Assembly: GCA_947846985.1 (NCBI GenBank)
Contig: CANTUZ010000025.1
Coordinates: 4,710,100-4,774,099, forward strand
Direction of reading: 5' to 3'
DNA from: Fratercula arctica
Taxonomy: Eukaryota > Chordata > Aves > Charadriiformes > Alcidae
DNA: 64,000 nucleotides
The translations under genes were made by a program, and so were the position numbers. Shown here in pieces: positions 10,949 to 22,019 of the stretch. The notes under the pieces were generated by a model, which ran no database searches, was not told where the DNA came from, and saw nothing but the letters and a program-made list of their open reading frames with translations. Positions within the stretch are counted from its first letter, which is position 1. The number at the start of each line of letters is the position of its first letter.

Positions 10949-12907
10949 ATGTTGCTTGGTTTGTTCTCATGGCTGTGTTATGTAAATTCCTATGTGTCTT
11001 ATGCACTCCCTGTGATGACATTTGTTACTTCTGGGAGGGGGATGAGGATTATCATTTTACTGTCCTGTGCAATATCGGCTTATGATATGATAACATCATT
11101 TGTTAGACGGTTACTTTGGGGTGCTTATGTGGTATTGCTGTCCTGTCCGTACATTGGGCACCATCTCTCAGAATTCATTAATAATTACACCCAGTCTATG
11201 GGGGAAACAGAGGGGGACACTTTCCCCAGCTCTTTTGCCTCCCTTTTCTCCTTCGGGTCAGGTATGACAGCTTTTGAGAATTTTGAATATCCTTGGGATG
11301 CTCAAACCAGCCTGGTCCTATTGTTATGTCTGCTGAATATGTTCCAGGTCTCGTTTAGGGTTAAACGACTATTTAAGACTACCACCCAGAGCTCTGCTCC
11401 GAGGCTGGACAGTCAGGGGTGGCATGGCATGTGGGAGAACATGGGCAGGTACCTAGAGAACGTCTCACCTCCAATGGTCTGGGACTTCACCCCTGAACAA
11501 TTACAGGACCCTGATAGAGTAGTAGAATATCTGAAGGGAAAATGCTGTGGCTATTCCAGGGAGGCACAACTCACCGCACTGTGCTGGGCCCTGGCCAGTA
11601 TCTACCAGGCACTGCTCAGTGCTATGCAGCACCCTCAGGAGAAAGAGACAGAGACCAGACCGACAGGCACTGCGGCTACTGCAGCCCCTGCGACAGGCAC
11701 TGCGGCTACTGCAGCCCCTGCGACAGGCACTGCGGCTACTCCAACCCCTGCGACAGGCACTGCAGCTACTCCAACCCCAGTGACAGCCACTGCTGCTGAA
11801 CCAGGGAACCAACCCGTGCCAGTATCCGTTGCCCCCATACAGAAGAAGAAGTACACAAAGAAATCAGTTAGCTCAGTAAGAGATGATGATGAACCAGGGC
11901 CATCACCAGGACAGGAGGAAGAGGCAGAACCAGAGATAATTACCCGATCCCTATCCTTGAGTGAGCTGTGGGATATGCGAAAAGATTTTAGCCGACTTTC
12001 AGGTGAGCACATTGTCACCTGGCTGCTTCAGTGTTGGGATAACGGGGCCAGTAGCCTGGAATTAGAGGGTAGGGAAGCCAGGCAGCTGGGATCCCTGTCT
12101 AGGGAAGGCGGCATTGACAAGGCAATTGGAAAGAAGACCCAAGCCCTCAGCCTCTGGAAATGACTCCTGTCAGGTGTGAGGGAGAGGTACCCCTTCAGTG
12201 AAGATGTTGTATGTCACCCAAGCAAGTGGACCACCATGGAAAGAGGTATCCAGTACCTGAGAGAATTAGCTGTGTGGGAGATGATTTATTATGACTTGGA
12301 CAATGAAAACTTACCCACAGACCCTGATGAGGTGCACTGCGCAAGGCCCATGTGGCGGAAGTTTGTACGGAGTGCACCATCGTCATATGCCAATTCACTG
12401 GCAGTAATGTAATGGAAAGGTGAAGAGGGACCAACAGTGGATAAGGTGGCTGGCCGGCTCCGGCGATATGAAGACAGTCTCTCTTCCCCCCTTGTCTCAG
12501 CTGTGGAGAAACTGTCCTGGAAGGTCCAGCAACTTGAAGAGAATATGTCCTACTCCCCACCTGTATGGGCCAGCATCTCAGCTATTAGGAGCAGGCATTT
12601 CCCCACTCAAGGGAGAGAGTACAGAGGGTACACACCACGAGGCACCCTGTGGTTCTACCTGCGAGACCATGGAGAGGACATGAGGAAGTGGGATGGACAA
12701 CCTACTTGGATCCTGCGGACACGGGTACGGGAGTTGCAAGGAAGGACAACCACAAAAGGGGATCCCTCCAGGAAAAGTGCCGCCCCAGTTTCCAGTGGGC
12801 AGTTCCCCAGACAGAGCAGAAGGCCTGATCTTGCTTCTGATCCTCTTGAAGGAACCTCCAAGTCATTTCTGCAAGAAGTGAGTACCGGATACCATGACCA
12901 GTATTAG
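10949..12907 (+). pseudogene. Provirus A gag-like region with hydrophobic N-terminus
   Basis: A 404-residue frame starts at an ATG (10949) and ends at a TGA (12161-12163). The same frame stays open beyond it, with a TAA at 12410-12412 and a TAG at 12905-12907, so the region was probably one long gag. The N-terminal 130 or so residues are strongly hydrophobic (LLGLFSWLCYVNSYVSYALP, IIILLSCAISAYDMITSF, LVLLLCLLNMFQ), unlike ordinary gag matrix. A Thr/Ala/Pro tandem repeat follows, then a KKKYTKK basic patch and an acidic stretch. The last part (12437-12907) has a coiled segment and is shared with the antisense provirus. I saw no zinc knuckle. The gag identity is by position. Confidence 0.7.
11661..11780 (+). 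repeat. 30-bp minisatellite, four units, in provirus A gag
   Basis: Four tandem 30-bp units begin with CGACAGGCACTGC and encode repeats of the type ATGTAATAAP. Units 1 and 2 are identical; units 3 and 4 carry CCAACC in place of GCAGCC. A degenerate fifth unit follows. The length is a multiple of three, so the frame is kept. Confidence 0.95.
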
Positions 12908-12928
12908 AGGGGCCCTGCCTCCAGCCAG

Positions 12929-13291
12929 GTGGAGGAAAGGGACAACCGGGTTTATTGGACAGTGTGGATTCGATGGCCTGGCACATCAGACCCACAGGAG
13001 TATAAGGCTCTAGTGGACACAGGAGCACAGTGCACCCTAATACCATCAAGCTATAGAGGGGCAGAACCCATTTGTATTTCTGGGGTCACAGGGGGATCCC
13101 AAGAGTTGACTGTACTGGAGGCTGAAGTGAGCCTAACTGGGAATGAGTGGCAAAAGCATCCCATTGTGACTGGCCCAGAGGCTCCATGCATCCTTGGTAT
13201 AGATTACCTCAGGAGAGGGTATTTTAAGGACCCAAAGGGGTATCGGTGGGCCTTTGGCATAGCTGCCTTGGAGACGGAGGAAGTTAAATAG
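12929..13291 (+). pseudogene. Provirus A protease (retropepsin)
   Basis: Contains the aspartic protease core LVDTGAQCTLIPS and, 60-70 residues on, the ILGIDYL segment that forms the second conserved part of retropepsins. It acts as a dimer to cut the polyprotein. It is in the same frame as gag before it and RT after it, with a TAG at 12905-12907 upstream and a TAG at 13289-13291 at its end. The catalytic triad is intact in the reading. Confidence 0.88.
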
Positions 13292-14239
13292 TTGTCTACC
13301 TTGCCTGGTCTCTCGGAGGACTCTTCTGTTGTGGGGTTGTTGAGGGTCGAAGAACAGCAGGTGCCGATTGCTACCACAACGGTGCATCGGCGGCAATATC
13401 GCACTAACCGAGACTCTCTGATTCCCATCCAGAAGCTGATTCGTCAGCTAGAGGTTCAAGGAGTGATCAGCAAGACTCGCTCGCCTTTTAACAGTCCTAT
13501 ATGGCCGGTGTGAAAATCTAATGGAGAGTGGAGGCTAACTGTAGACTATCGTGGCCTGAATGAAGTCACGCCACCGCTGAGCGCTGCTGTGCCGGACATG
13601 CTAGAACTCCAGTATGAACTGGAGTCCAAGGCAGCCAAGTGGTATGCCACGATTGATATAGCGAATGCATTCTTCTCAATCCCTTTGGCAGCAGAGTGCA
13701 GGCCGCAGTTTGCTTTCGCTTGGAGGGGCATCCAGTACACCTGGAATCGACTGCCCCAGGGGTGGAAACACAGCCCCACTATTTGCCATGGACTGATCCA
13801 GACTGCACTGGAACAGGGTGAAGCTCCAGAACATCTGCAGTACATTGATGACATCATTGTATGGGGAAACACAGCCGAAGAAGTTTTTGAGAAAGGGGAT
13901 AAAATCGTCCGAATCCTTCTGAAAGCTGGTTTTGCCATAAAACGAAGTAAGGTCAAGGGACCTGCGCAGGAGATCCAGTTCTTAGGCATAAAATGGCAAG
14001 ATGGACGCCGTCAGATCCCAATGGATGTGATCAACAAAATAGCAGCTATGTCTCCACCAACTAGCAAAAAGGAAACACAAGCTTTCTTAGGCATTGTGGG
14101 TTTTTGGAGGATGCATATCCCAGATTACAGTCTGATTGTAAGCCCTCTGTATCAAGTAACCCGGAAGAAGAAGGATTTTAAATGGGGTCCTGAGCAATGA
14201 CAAGCTTTTGAACAAATCAAACAGGAAATAGTCCATGCA
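13292..14239 (+). pseudogene. Provirus A reverse transcriptase
   Basis: Continues the protease frame. It shows the PIQKLIRQLE and GVISKT fingers start, SPFNSPIWPV, the palm segment FFSIPLAAECRPQFAF, the LPQGWKHSP motif, the YIDDI catalytic box with both Asp residues, and the connection motif FLGIVGFWRMHIPDYS. Stops at 13511-13513 (TGA) and 14198-14200 (TGA) break an otherwise single frame. The antisense provirus has an Arg codon at the place of the second stop, consistent with a C-to-T change there. Confidence 0.93.
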
Positions 14240-16093
14240 GTGGCCCTGGGGCCAGTCCGGGCAGGAAAAGATGTTAAAAATGTGCTCTACACCGCAGCCG
14301 GGGAGAATGGCCCTACCTGGAGCCTCTGGCAGAAAGCACCAGGGGAGACCCGAGGTCCACCCCTAGGGTTTTGGAGTCGGGGATACAGAGGATCTGAAGC
14401 CCGCTACACTCCAACAGAAAAGGAGATATTGGCAGCATATGAAGGGGTTCGAGCTGCTTCGGAGGTGGTTGGTACAGAAGCGCAGCTCCTCTTAGCACCT
14501 CGACTGCCGGTGCTGGGTTGGATGTTCAAAGAAAGGGTCCCCACCACACATCATGCAACTGATGCTACATGGAGTAAGTGGATTGCACTGATCACACAGC
14601 GAACTCGAATGGGAAACCCCAGTCACCCAGGAATTCTGGAAGTGATCATGGACTGGCCAGAAGGCAAGGATTTTGGAATGTCACCAGAGGAGGAGGTGAC
14701 GCGTGCGGAAGAGGCCCCACCATATAATGAACTGCCAGAACATGAGAAGAAATATGCCCTGTTCACCGATGGGTCCTGCCGGATTGTGGGAAAGCATCGA
14801 AAGTGGAAGGCTGCTGTGTGGAGTCCTACACGACAAGTTGCAGAAGCCAGTGAAGGACAAGGTGAATCGAGCCAGTTTGCAGAGGTGAAAGCCATTCAGC
14901 TGGCTTTGGACATCGCCGAGAGAGAAAAATGGCCAGTACTTTATCTCTACACTGACTCATGGATGGTGGCAAATGCTCTGTGGGGGTGGTTACAGCAGTG
15001 GAAGCAGGGCAACTGGCAGCGCAGAGGCAAACCCATCTGGGCTGCTGAACTATGGCGAGATATTGCTGCCCAGATAGAGAATCTGGTTGTGAAAGTACGC
15101 CACGTAGATGCCCACGTACCGAAGAATCGGGCCACAGAGGAACATCAGAACAACCAGCAGGTGGATCGGGCTGCTAGGATTGAAGTGGCTCAGGTGGATC
15201 TGGATTGGCAACATAAGGGTGAACTATTCATAGCTCGGTGGGCCCATGAGACCTCAGGCCATCAAGGAAGAGATGCGACATATAGATGGGCTCGTGACCG
15301 AGGGATGGACTTGACCATGGATACTATTGCACAGGTCATCCATGAATGTGAGACATGCGCTGCAATCAAGCAAGCCAAGCATTTGAAGCCTCTTTGGTAT
15401 GGAGGACGATGGTTGAAATATAAATATGGGGAGGCCTGGCAGATTGATTATATCACACTGCCACGAAGCCGTCAAGGCAAGCGCTATGTGCTCACAATGG
15501 TGGAAGCAACCACTGGATGGCTGGAAACATACCCTGTGCCCCATGCCACTGCCCGGAATACTATCCTGGGCCTTGAAAAGCAAGTCCTGTGGCGACATGG
15601 TACCCCAGAGAGAATGGAGTCGGACAACGGGACTCATTTCCGAAACCGCCTCATAGACACCTGGGCCAAAGAGCATGGTATTGAGTGGGTATATCACATC
15701 CCCTATCACACACCAGCCTCTGGGAAGATAGAACGGTACAATGGACTGTTAAAAACTACACTGAGAGCAATGGGTGGTGGGACCTTAAAACATTGGGATG
15801 CACATTTAGCAAAGGCTACCTGGCTAGTTAATACCAGGGGATCTACCAATCGGGCTGGCCCTGACCAATCAAAACTTCCATGTACTGTAGAAGGGGATAA
15901 AGTCCCCGTAGTGCACATGAAGAATATGTTAGGGAAGACAGTCTGGGTTAGTCCTGCCTCAGGCAAAGGCAAACCCATCTGTGGGATTGCTTTTGCCCAA
16001 GGACCTGTGTGCACTTGGTGGGTGATGCGGAAGGATGGGGAAGTCCGATGTGTACCTCATGGGGATCTGATTTTGGGTGAGAATAGCCAATGA
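14240..16093 (+). CDS. Provirus A RNase H and integrase segment of pol (617-residue open frame)
   Basis: This is the longest open frame in the window, uninterrupted from 14240 to the TGA at 16091-16093. The first part is the RT connection. RNase H follows, with its acidic residues visible in LFTDGSC, FAEVKAIQLAL, YTDSW and the later VDRAAR. Integrase has an HHCC zinc site (H-ETSG-H and CETC) and a core with D in QIDYI, D in ESDNGTH and E in GKIERYNG, the last two separated by 35 residues as is canonical. A C-terminal domain rich in Trp, Val and Lys ends the protein. It has no start of its own and would be made as part of a polyprotein, which the upstream stops now prevent. Confidence 0.93.
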   Translation: MALGPVRAGKDVKNVLYTAAGENGPTWSLWQKAPGETRGPPLGFWSRGYRGSEARYTPTEKEILAAYEGVRAASEVVGTEAQLLLAPRLPVLGWMFKERVPTTHHATDATWSKWIALITQRTRMGNPSHPGILEVIMDWPEGKDFGMSPEEEVTRAEEAPPYNELPEHEKKYALFTDGSCRIVGKHRKWKAAVWSPTRQVAEASEGQGESSQFAEVKAIQLALDIAEREKWPVLYLYTDSWMVANALWGWLQQWKQGNWQRRGKPIWAAELWRDIAAQIENLVVKVRHVDAHVPKNRATEEHQNNQQVDRAARIEVAQVDLDWQHKGELFIARWAHETSGHQGRDATYRWARDRGMDLTMDTIAQVIHECETCAAIKQAKHLKPLWYGGRWLKYKYGEAWQIDYITLPRSRQGKRYVLTMVEATTGWLETYPVPHATARNTILGLEKQVLWRHGTPERMESDNGTHFRNRLIDTWAKEHGIEWVYHIPYHTPASGKIERYNGLLKTTLRAMGGGTLKHWDAHLAKATWLVNTRGSTNRAGPDQSKLPCTVEGDKVPVVHMKNMLGKTVWVSPASGKGKPICGIAFAQGPVCTWWVMRKDGEVRCVPHGDLILGENSQ

Positions 16094-16610
16094 ATCAAAT
16101 TGTGTGTTGTTGATTGCTAAGTAACCCTGTCACTGTATGTCCTCGTTATTATAATTGCTATCAGCTGTACTGCAGTAAGAATCACCCAAATTAATAACAG
16201 ATGGACTTTGATGAAAAATTGAGTAAAGCAAAGTGGTGATGGGATCAGAACTGACCTCAGCAGCTGGCGCCCAGCAACTTCCTCAAGATCTACATCTTCA
16301 GCCCAAGGACTGTGTGCATGAGCCATGCTGGGTACACCAACCACAAGTTCCGAAAAATACAGCATGCAACAGGCCAACACCACACACCATCTCACCTGCC
16401 CTGAGAGACTGTTCTAACAGATGGAGCCCAAAGCCGTGTATTGAATGAATTCGCCAGACACTTTGGAGGGATGTCCCATAAACTATGGGCATTATATCTG
16501 CATGAATATGTATGTGCATATATATATATGACAGGGGAAAGTGGTGGCAATTCATTGGAACCTGTAAGATCTGGGCATGGCAAAGATGGTATGGAATAAG
16601 GGGTGGATAA
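16094..16610 (+). other. Non-coding 3' region of provirus A, no env
   Basis: About 520 bp between the pol stop and the 3' LTR with no retroviral envelope frame. A purine-rich stretch (GGAATAAGGGGTGGATAA) directly before the LTR at 16611 is the likely polypurine tract. Confidence 0.7.
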
Positions 16611-16944
16611 TGTCCTGGTTCTGGCGGGGATAGAGTTAAGTATTCCATGCCATGTGAGCCATGTTCACCCTGAGCTGCCGGGGGTTGGGGCAGGAAGTCG
16701 CTGCTTGGAGCGGGCTGGGGCATCCCGGATCGAGTCGGTGAGCGGTGGGGAGCGGTGGTTCCGTAATTGCGTTTGTATATTCCTCTGTCCGTGTTATTGT
16801 TTTCTTGTTCCCTTTGATGTTATGTTAAACTGCCTTTGTCTCAACCCAAGAGTTTTGCCTTTTTCTTCTGATCCTTCCCGTATTGGGAAGACCTGAGCGA
16901 GCAGCACGTGGTTCTTTGTTGCCGTCTGAGGCCAAACCACGACA
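16611..16944 (+). repeat. 3' LTR of provirus A
   Basis: 334 bp, TGTCCTGG...CACGACA, followed at once by AATGG, the second copy of the target duplication. About 28 substitutions and a 9-bp deletion separate it from the 5' LTR. Confidence 0.95.
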
Positions 16945-16949
16945 AATGG

Positions 16950-18030
16950 CTCTCTAACAAACGTCATGAACCAATTATTAGTATCCCGATTGGCCCAAGG
17001 AAAATTTGTATAGATTTTCTCATTGATACGGGCACTCAAATGTTGGTAATCACTAAAGAAACTGCAGAATATTTAGATGTGAAACCTAGTCGTCGCAAAA
17101 TGGGTGTTACAGGAATTGATGGGATCATAAAGAAATGTCTGACAGCAAAAGTTACTTTGTGGCTCCCCGGGGAAAAAAGGTTGACCCGAGCCAAAGTTGT
17201 GGTAGGGACTCCCGACAATAGCATATTAGGATTCAACCTATTGTATGGCAGAATGTGGAAAATCCCTGATGGATCAGTATGGAGTTTCGCTGGACAAGGT
17301 GAACCTAAGACTATCAATTTGCTAGAAATAGCTATACCTTTGCCCCCATCCAAAATTACTAATGTAAAACAGTATCCCCTGCTGTCAGCTACACATTCAG
17401 GTATTGACGAGGTGGTTGCAGATTTGGAGAAAAGAGGCATTATTATCCACACACATTCTTCCTATAACTCTCCAGTGTGGCCAGTAAGGAAACCATTCTA
17501 ACAGTGGCAACTTACAGTCGATTATAGACGACTTAACGCTAACATCACCCCATTGACAGTGGCTGTGCCAAACATTGCAGAATTGGTGACCCAAATTCAG
17601 GGAGCATCTCATTCCTGGATGGTGACCCTAGATATCAAAGATATGTTCTTTATGATCCCACTTCAGGAACATGGTATGGATCAGTTTGCATTGACTTGGA
17701 AGGTAATACAGTATACCTTTAACAGGTTACCTCAGGGATATATATAAACACTCTCCCACCATTGTCCACAATGCCTTGGCGAAGGCTTTAGCAGAAATTT
17801 CTAGTCTGCCAGGTGTTATGGTATATCAATATATTGATGACATACTGATAGGAGGAGAAAAACCTGAAGACGTCAAGCATGCCATGGAGAATATACGAGA
17901 AAATTTGACAGCTTTAGGACTAGACATTCCACCGTCCAAGTGTCAGGGACCAGCACAAGAGGTTAAGTTCCTGGGGGTCTGGTGGATTAAAGGAGCTGCC
18001 TTGGACCCCCGGACACCCTGGGAAAAATAG
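16950..18030 (+). pseudogene. Provirus B protease and reverse transcriptase, after the nested insertion
   Basis: Resumes provirus B right after the insertion. Retropepsin core LIDTGTQMLVITK is followed by SILGFNLLYGR. RT follows with the SSYNSPVWPVRKP fingers segment, DIKDMFFMIPL, the QYTFNRLPQGY motif and a YIDDI catalytic box in 17776-18030. There is a TAA at 17499-17501. A short insertion in a TA run near 17740 shifts the frame in the middle of the LPQGY region. An ATG at 16908 belongs to the LTR of provirus A, so the apparent fusion with LTR-coded residues is accidental. Confidence 0.88.
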
Positions 18031-19772
18031 AACATGGACAGAATCCAACTAGTAAAAAGGAATTACATCAAGTTTTAGGGACTTTAAGTTACTGGCGCAA
18101 ACACGTGCCTGTTTTTTCTATTATCGCCCATCCTTTATATAACCTGCTCAAAAGGGGTAGATCGTGGGAGTGGATTGAACAAGACTGCATTAGATTTACT
18201 GATTAAAGAATTGTGACTTTTCCAACAAATAGGTCCCTTACACCCAATTGATCTAATCCATGTTGAATGGGGATTCAGTGAACATGGCTCCCATTGCAAT
18301 CTATGGCAATGAGGACCAGAGAGACCATTAGAATTTAGCTCTCACTCCTTCAGTGATACTGAAACCAGCTATTCAGACCTCGAGAAAGGTTTGTTATCGT
18401 TGATACGAGTGGTGAATTGAGTAGAACAGTTAAGAAGGGGACAAAGTGTAATTATCCGGGGACCTTTCTGTCTTTTAGATGTAGTCCATAAGGGTGCAAC
18501 GCCACCTGCAGGTATTGCCCTAAAACCGACAGTCCCTAAGTGGTACGCCTATTTGGAAAGCATTTATGAAATCATGCCTATTACGGAAGGCAACATCAAG
18601 GTATCCAAATTACAGAAAGATATAGATAGCAATTTATTATTTCAAATACCACCAAGCAAGCCATCAGAGAGGTACCTCCACTAAGAGGGTAGCAACCTTA
18701 AGGGGGTATGGTTTACCGATGCATCATCCTATAGACAAAATAACAAATGGAATTATAAGGCCATGGCACTAGACATGGCCACAGGAGAGAGGCTAAGCGA
18801 AATAGGCAAAGGGAGTGCACAAGTAGGGGAACTTAGGGCAGTCCTACTAGCAGCACAACATGGTGCCGACCATATCTACACCGACTCATATGCCATCTTG
18901 AAAGGAGCCACAGAGTGGATAGGCCACTAGGCAGCTAACAATTGGCAAGTGAACAGGGTCCCAGTCTGGCAAACTGACAGATGGAAATAGTTGTTGGAAA
19001 TAGGAGAACAATGAACATTGCACATTGGTTAGGTGAAATGACATGATCGATCAACATCTGTAGCTGCTCGATTTAATCAACAGGTCGATAGCCATACCCA
19101 GTTGTGACGAGTTGATATCGTAAATGATGATCATGAATGGGAACGCTTACTCGAATGTCTGCACGTAAACCGAGGCCACACCGGACGAGCCGATTTATAT
19201 CAGGAAGGTATAGCCTGAGGATGGCCCGTTTCCGTAAAATTACGCAAACAGATAGTTACTGCCTGTTCCCACTGTCGCCTACGGCTCAACAAAGATCATC
19301 TGGGTAAAACGCCTCCTTTGCATATCTGGGATGGAAAAACGCTGTGGCACACCTGGCAAATAGACTACATAGACCCTCTACAACCCTCAGGGGGTAAAAA
19401 ATATGTATTGTTGGGAGTAGAAGTTATTTCAGGAATCACCATGGCCACGGCTGTTACAGCTGCCAATGGAGAAAATACACTTCATAGTCTGAAGGAACGG
19501 CTTAGTACCCTACACCTTCCAGAGGAGATTCAAAGTGATAACAGATCCCTCTTTTCTGCTGCAGCAGTACAAGAATGGGCAAAAGAAGAAGGTATCTGGT
19601 GGGTATTTCACATTCTGTATTATCCCCAGGCCAACGGTATCATTGAGCGAACAAATGGCCTGGTCAAGTGGTTTGCTAAAACTCATGAAACTGGATGGCA
19701 TCTACAACTCTCCAACACCATCTATCAAACAATAGATGGAGTGGAAATGGCTATCCCAAAATGAAAGCTTTC
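18031..19772 (+). pseudogene. Provirus B RNase H and integrase
   Basis: RNase H is seen at about 18709-19100 (VWFTDASS, VGELRAVLLAA, YTDSYAILKGA, FNQQVD) with several stops (TAG, TGA, TAA). Integrase follows with H-VNRG-H and CSHC zinc ligands (about 19165-19280), then the catalytic core in the open frame 19318-19764: D in QIDYIDP, D in IQSDNRS and E in GIIERTNG. The C-terminal part continues in another frame after 19764. It sits directly before env, the normal order. Confidence 0.88.
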
Positions 19773-20271
19773 TGTGTTAGTGCTACAACTATAGCACCAC
19801 AGGTGCTTAAGAAGCCTGGGGAATACCCTACTGGTTTCTACGCAGAGCAACCTGTGCTAGTCAAGCTACCACAGATTGGGATGGTAGCAATGGTATTAAC
19901 AACTCCAAAGAATCTTTACGCTTGGGAAGCGAAAGATTGTTCTGGAAAAATCCATCGAATAAATACCAGATAGATAATGTCCTCTTTCTAACCCAATATG
20001 CGCCGGTTAGATAGAAGCCGAGCAACTCTCTTTTATGTTTCTCCAGGTTGTCGGTACCCCAGATGTCGGAAAACTGCACCTGGAACCAAGGACTCCCCTA
20101 TACTAACCTCGAGCGTCCACAGGGATGGTTAATTTTTATGTGGTGTGATTTTCTTTTTGATTTGTGTATGCATTTGTAAACCAAATGTTTTTAAAAGATA
20201 ACTTTTGACTGTGAACAAAGTTATTAGCTGTGAGTTCCATGTTCACATGCTTGGTGAGGTAATGATTATAG

Positions 20272-21975
20272 TTGGGGTCGGCGAACATGACATATATAAC
20301 TTGTATTGGGAAGATATGTTTTAGTTTAATATGTTTATATGTGTTATGTGAACAGATAGCACTCCACCAGAATCAAAAAGATATTAGGAGTAAAAATAGG
20401 CAAACTTTATCTGTCCAAGCCACCCATAGTTTAGATGATAACTTAGTGTTAACTTTGATAAAGGGATTTGCAGTTGCCCTCAATGAATCTAGTATTACTG
20501 CTTGCTTGTCCCTACCTAAATCTGTAGAAGACCCCCTTCCCGTGGGTATTCTTCCTAGAGACATAGCAGGGAGCTTGCTGAGACTGTGGAATACAAAAGA
20601 TATCATTCAAATAATAAATCCTTACTCCTCAGATAGAAAGCAAGTTGCTGTGTGATTAAGTCAACCATTCAATTTTTCTACCACTGATAAAACAAATTGT
20701 ACATATTATGAAGATGAAAATGTAACTCTCCCCTGCCATTGGAGCATATGGGGTTCAACAGATTTGCGTCCTTGGGGACGAGCAACCAACATCCTGCGAT
20801 ATACCTATAAATACATCCTGGTGCATACAGTGGAATAAAGGGCAAGATTGTTCCCAAAGAAATGTCCGTAGCTATGATTATTCTTGGTTTGGGTTCGACG
20901 ATGGCTCTCAGGGTTTTACAGTTTGACCAGGGATTCCTTTCTGTTTCAGTATCAAACAAGTCAGTGTTGTGGTCTTGCCAGAATGTGATAAATTGTTCCA
21001 ATTGGAAACAACAGGATTGGGTTAAGCACTATTGGCCAGTTTATATCACCCTAAAAATGGGCTGTTTGTGCTGGAATCACAGCATGACATACAAGGTGGT
21101 AAGTGCAGATTTTACACCTCGTAATGATTGTGTGTTGCCTCGGGTGACACTCCAGCTGGTTTGATCTGGGCCTGTAATGATGGTAATATGTATGGACTGG
21201 GTTGCCTGAACTACAATGTACCTTGGGTCTCCCAACGTTGTGCCCCATTGTGGAAAAGGACTCCTATCTGACCCCACTGGGTGGCTCACATGAAGCAGGT
21301 GAAAATAGAACTGAGAGGAGATGTAGAGGGATGGCGAGACCCGGGAGCAGCCACTCGCATAGCCTGGGGCATGGAAGGATTTTTGGGATTTGGTTCTGCT
21401 ACTTATGCAAACGTGATTATGGATGAGTACATTAGCCTAGCAAGTAGAGAAATTAGCTAATGCTACTGATGTCGGTCTACAGTTGCTTAACGATCAATTA
21501 TAAATTACTTCAAAAATGGCTCTTCAGATAAGTTACTTCAAAAATGGCTCTTCAGAACAGCATGGCACTAGATTTAATGCTGTTACACCAAAATGGACTT
21601 TGTGGCTATCTAAACCTCTCCAGTGCAAACTGCTACGTTCATATCCCTAATGTTACACAGGACCTCAACACCCAACTAGAGAAGATGCAACAAGTGGCGA
21701 AAGACACCCGTGAACTTTGAAAATGAATGAATAATAGCTGGCTTTCGAGGGTGTTTAGTTGTTTTGGAATTGGTGTTACTAGTTGGATCCAAACTTTAAT
21801 ACAATATATGTTGATGTTTGTTGTGATTATAATTCTCATAAGTGTAGCAATATCTTGTGTAAAATCAACTGTTATGAAAGCTGTTAGCATAAAGATGATT
21901 CGACTTACTAATTATACCCTTTTACGGGAGGAGGATAGCCCAATCGACATCCCTGGTAGTGTGACCTTAATTTGA
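20272..21975 (+). pseudogene. Provirus B envelope remnant
   Basis: A frame from 20272 has a hydrophobic signal-like segment (ICFSLICLYVLC), then several N-glycosylation sites (for example NESS, NFST, NCT, NVT) typical of a surface subunit. At about 21549 the reading [12 protein letters not shown] is the heptad/immunosuppressive-type motif of gamma-type transmembrane subunits, followed by Cys residues spaced CX9C; the paired-Cys CX6CC motif is not seen. The last frame (21727-21975) has a clear membrane anchor (QYMLMFVVIIILISVAISC) and a short tail. Stops and frameshifts split the gene. Confidence 0.75.
21505..21556 (+). repeat. 28-bp tandem duplication in provirus B env
   Basis: TTACTTCAAAAATGGCTCTT and the next bases occur at 21505-21528 and again from 21533, a unit of 28 bp. 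As 28 is not a multiple of three, the duplication shifts the env frame just before the transmembrane heptad region. Confidence 0.9.
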
Positions 21976-22019
21976 GACCAAATTTAAGTGTGGGTGTGAC
22001 TGTAGTCACGGGGTAGAAG

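Larger units (their letters stand above)
10484..16944 (+). mobile_element. Provirus A: complete ERV-L-like element without env, nested in provirus B
   Basis: Bounded by LTRs at 10484-10826 and 16611-16944, both starting TGTCCTGG and ending CACGACA. The 5 bases AATGG occur directly before (10479-10483) and after (16945-16949) the element, an exact target duplication inside provirus B. Between the LTRs come a tRNA-Lys-type PBS, gag, protease, RT, RNase H and integrase, all in one reading frame, and no env. Absence of env and the RT and integrase style fit ERV-L-like (class III) elements; no dUTPase was seen. The LTRs differ at about 28 of 334 positions plus a 9-bp gap, which is about 8%. Confidence 0.95.

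Noticed and set aside
11501..11812. Antisense Cys/Ser/Arg-rich frame and sense out-of-frame copies
   Set aside because: They come from the 30-bp minisatellite read in the wrong frame; the gag frame explains the region.
16908..16949. Apparent start of the provirus B protease frame
   Set aside because: This part is the 3' LTR of provirus A and its target duplication; the B sequence begins only at 16950.
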